From positions 1-6,062 of the forward strand of contig JBBSDW010000175.1 in the NCBI GenBank assembly GCA_038240295.1: a stretch of DNA of 6,062 bases, written 5' to 3'. Positions 4,998 to 6,062 of this stretch are shown one piece after another. The stretch is from JABDDM01 sp038240295. Its GTDB lineage: Bacteria > Bacteroidota > Ignavibacteria > Palsa-1295. The first letter of the stretch is position 1; each line of letters begins with the position of its first letter. The notes below the pieces were generated by a model. The model did not search any database and had not been told where the DNA came from. It saw only the letters and a program-made list of their open reading frames with translations. A program made the translations under genes and the position numbers.

Positions 4998-6062
4998 ATG
5001 AATCTGCGCTCCGTCCTTGTTTTTCTCTCGATCTCGTTGTTCGTCGTTCCGCTCGCTTCTGCGCAAGTGGGGCTGACGCAATATGGCAGCGCCGATCCCG
5101 TGCAAGCGAAACTTGCCAAATCGAAAGTGGATGAGACTCCTTTTGTCTCGCTCGATCTCGCACGAGAAGTGCTCGATATGGATGCGACTGCCGATGGTTC
5201 GCATTGGTTTGTAGTTGACAAATTTGGTGTCGTAAAGACGCTCATTTACGATGGCAAGCGTTCCGACCGAGAGTTCAACGAGATACCAACTCCCACTGCG
5301 CAGCTAAGCCCGAAAGGTGATTACCTCATTTGGTTGGGACTCGACCGTCACTACACTGAAACCGGATTCGATTCAACCATCGTCTATATTTATAAAGATC
5401 AGGCGCTCGTTGCATCGTTGCTTGCCGATTATCCGGTGCTCGAATTTTCTCGAACGGGAAAATTGTGGGGAGTCGTATTGCCTTACGCTAACGTGCTTCA
5501 GCAGGGCGATCGCGATCTTGTGATGGTCAATGGATCGATCGTCGGGAAAAATCTGGGCATGCCGCGCGATCTCTCGTTCGATCATGACGAAACGCATTGG
5601 ATGTACCGCGGAACGGAGCAGCATAAGGAGTTTCTGATCTCGTCTGAAGAAGTGTTACCCTACACGGGAAATTTGAGAGAAGGCGACCGCGAGAAGCGTC
5701 AGGATAGCGCTGTCTATCGGCTTACACCCGACATGAGCTTTCACGGATTGCTGCTTGAAGGCCGCGATTATGATAACGGCTTTACGAACGTCGCCTATCT
5801 GCATCATACGTCATTCCGTCCCGAAGCACAGGATACCGCTCACGCGTTCGTGACGTTCAATGGCAGGAATCAGCGGATGTACCGGTGGATCCAAAATGTG
5901 TTGATCGACACGGCTGGCAATAACATTGCTTATTTCGCATGCGATCCGAAACAAGCGTACATGCCTCATCCGGACGAACGAAAAGCTGTCGTGGTCCAGG
6001 ATGATATCATTATCGGGGGTCCGTTCGATGCTGCCGGCAGGATCTTCATGAGCCCCTCTGGC
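4998..6062 (+). CDS. Exported beta-propeller-like protein (3' end outside window)
   Basis: The frame is open from ATG 4998 to the right edge, 355 codons without a stop. Residues 1-23 form a clear signal peptide: M-N-L-R-S, a hydrophobic core rich in Leu, Val, Phe and Ile, then a P-L-A-S-A end with likely cleavage before Gln23. There is no lipobox cysteine. The mature part holds about seven spaced units with a strand, then a Ser/Asp-x-x-Gly-type turn, then Trp/Phe/Tyr, near residues 61, 103 (LSPKGDYLIW), 150 (FSRTGKLWGV), 192 (LSFDHDETHWMY), 242, 302 and 343. Spacing is about 40-60 residues, like WD40/PD40-type propeller blades. It is probably a periplasmic or secreted binding or scaffold protein; a T9SS signal could lie beyond the edge. 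It starts 45 bases after the glycosyltransferase in the same frame, so co-transcription is plausible. The function is unknown. Confidence 0.8.
   Translation, partial: MNLRSVLVFLSISLFVVPLASAQVGLTQYGSADPVQAKLAKSKVDETPFVSLDLAREVLDMDATADGSHWFVVDKFGVVKTLIYDGKRSDREFNEIPTPTAQLSPKGDYLIWLGLDRHYTETGFDSTIVYIYKDQALVASLLADYPVLEFSRTGKLWGVVLPYANVLQQGDRDLVMVNGSIVGKNLGMPRDLSFDHDETHWMYRGTEQHKEFLISSEEVLPYTGNLREGDREKRQDSAVYRLTPDMSFHGLLLEGRDYDNGFTNVAYLHHTSFRPEAQDTAHAFVTFNGRNQRMYRWIQNVLIDTAGNNIAYFACDPKQAYMPHPDERKAVVVQDDIIIGGPFDAAGRIFMSPSG

Noticed and set aside
1..6062. CRISPR arrays, tRNA or rRNA genes, insertion sequences, long direct or inverted repeats
   Set aside because: I looked by eye for regular repeats, cloverleaf-like stems, transposase motifs and terminal repeats and saw none. 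Short or diverged examples could escape this.

Overview
The window looks like a chromosomal stretch from a Bacteroidota/FCB-type bacterium, most like Ignavibacteria, Kapabacteria or other Chlorobi-related lineages. The main evidence is the C-terminus of the first gene, which has the PNPFNPTT motif and an ASQLASGPYFIR-type strand of a type IX secretion (T9SS, Por secretion) type A sorting domain. GC content is close to one half by eye, and Shine-Dalgarno sequences are weak or absent before every start, which also fits that group. The placement rests on this one domain plus general style, so it is a lineage guess and not a species call.

Layout: all genes are on the + strand. (1) Bases 1-2289 hold the 3' part of a large secreted, probably beta-propeller/BNR-like protein ending in a T9SS sorting domain. 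Its reading frame is broken by an apparent extra base between 211 and 248. (2) A bulged hairpin at 2295-2333 may terminate it. (3) Bases 2414-3016 encode one about 200-codon membrane protein of the bacterial PH-domain-like type, split by an in-frame TAG at 2675-2677. (4) Bases 3052-3504 encode an intact VOC (glyoxalase/bleomycin-resistance superfamily) protein with a degenerate metal site. (5) Bases 3609-4952 encode an intact GT-B-fold, family-4-like glycosyltransferase. (6) From 4998 to the window edge an exported protein with a clear signal peptide and about seven propeller-like repeats runs off the end.

The genes do not form an evident pathway. The spacings of 35-124 bases allow co-transcription of parts, and the glycosyltransferase (45 bases before the exported propeller protein) is the likeliest pair, but nothing here shows that they work together. 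I found no CRISPR array, transposase, tRNA, rRNA, toxin-antitoxin pair or phage gene. I do not see a convincing new biological system. The points most worth checking are the two neighbouring broken reading frames, the unclassified T9SS cargo protein, the unusual VOC active site and the enrichment of GATC.
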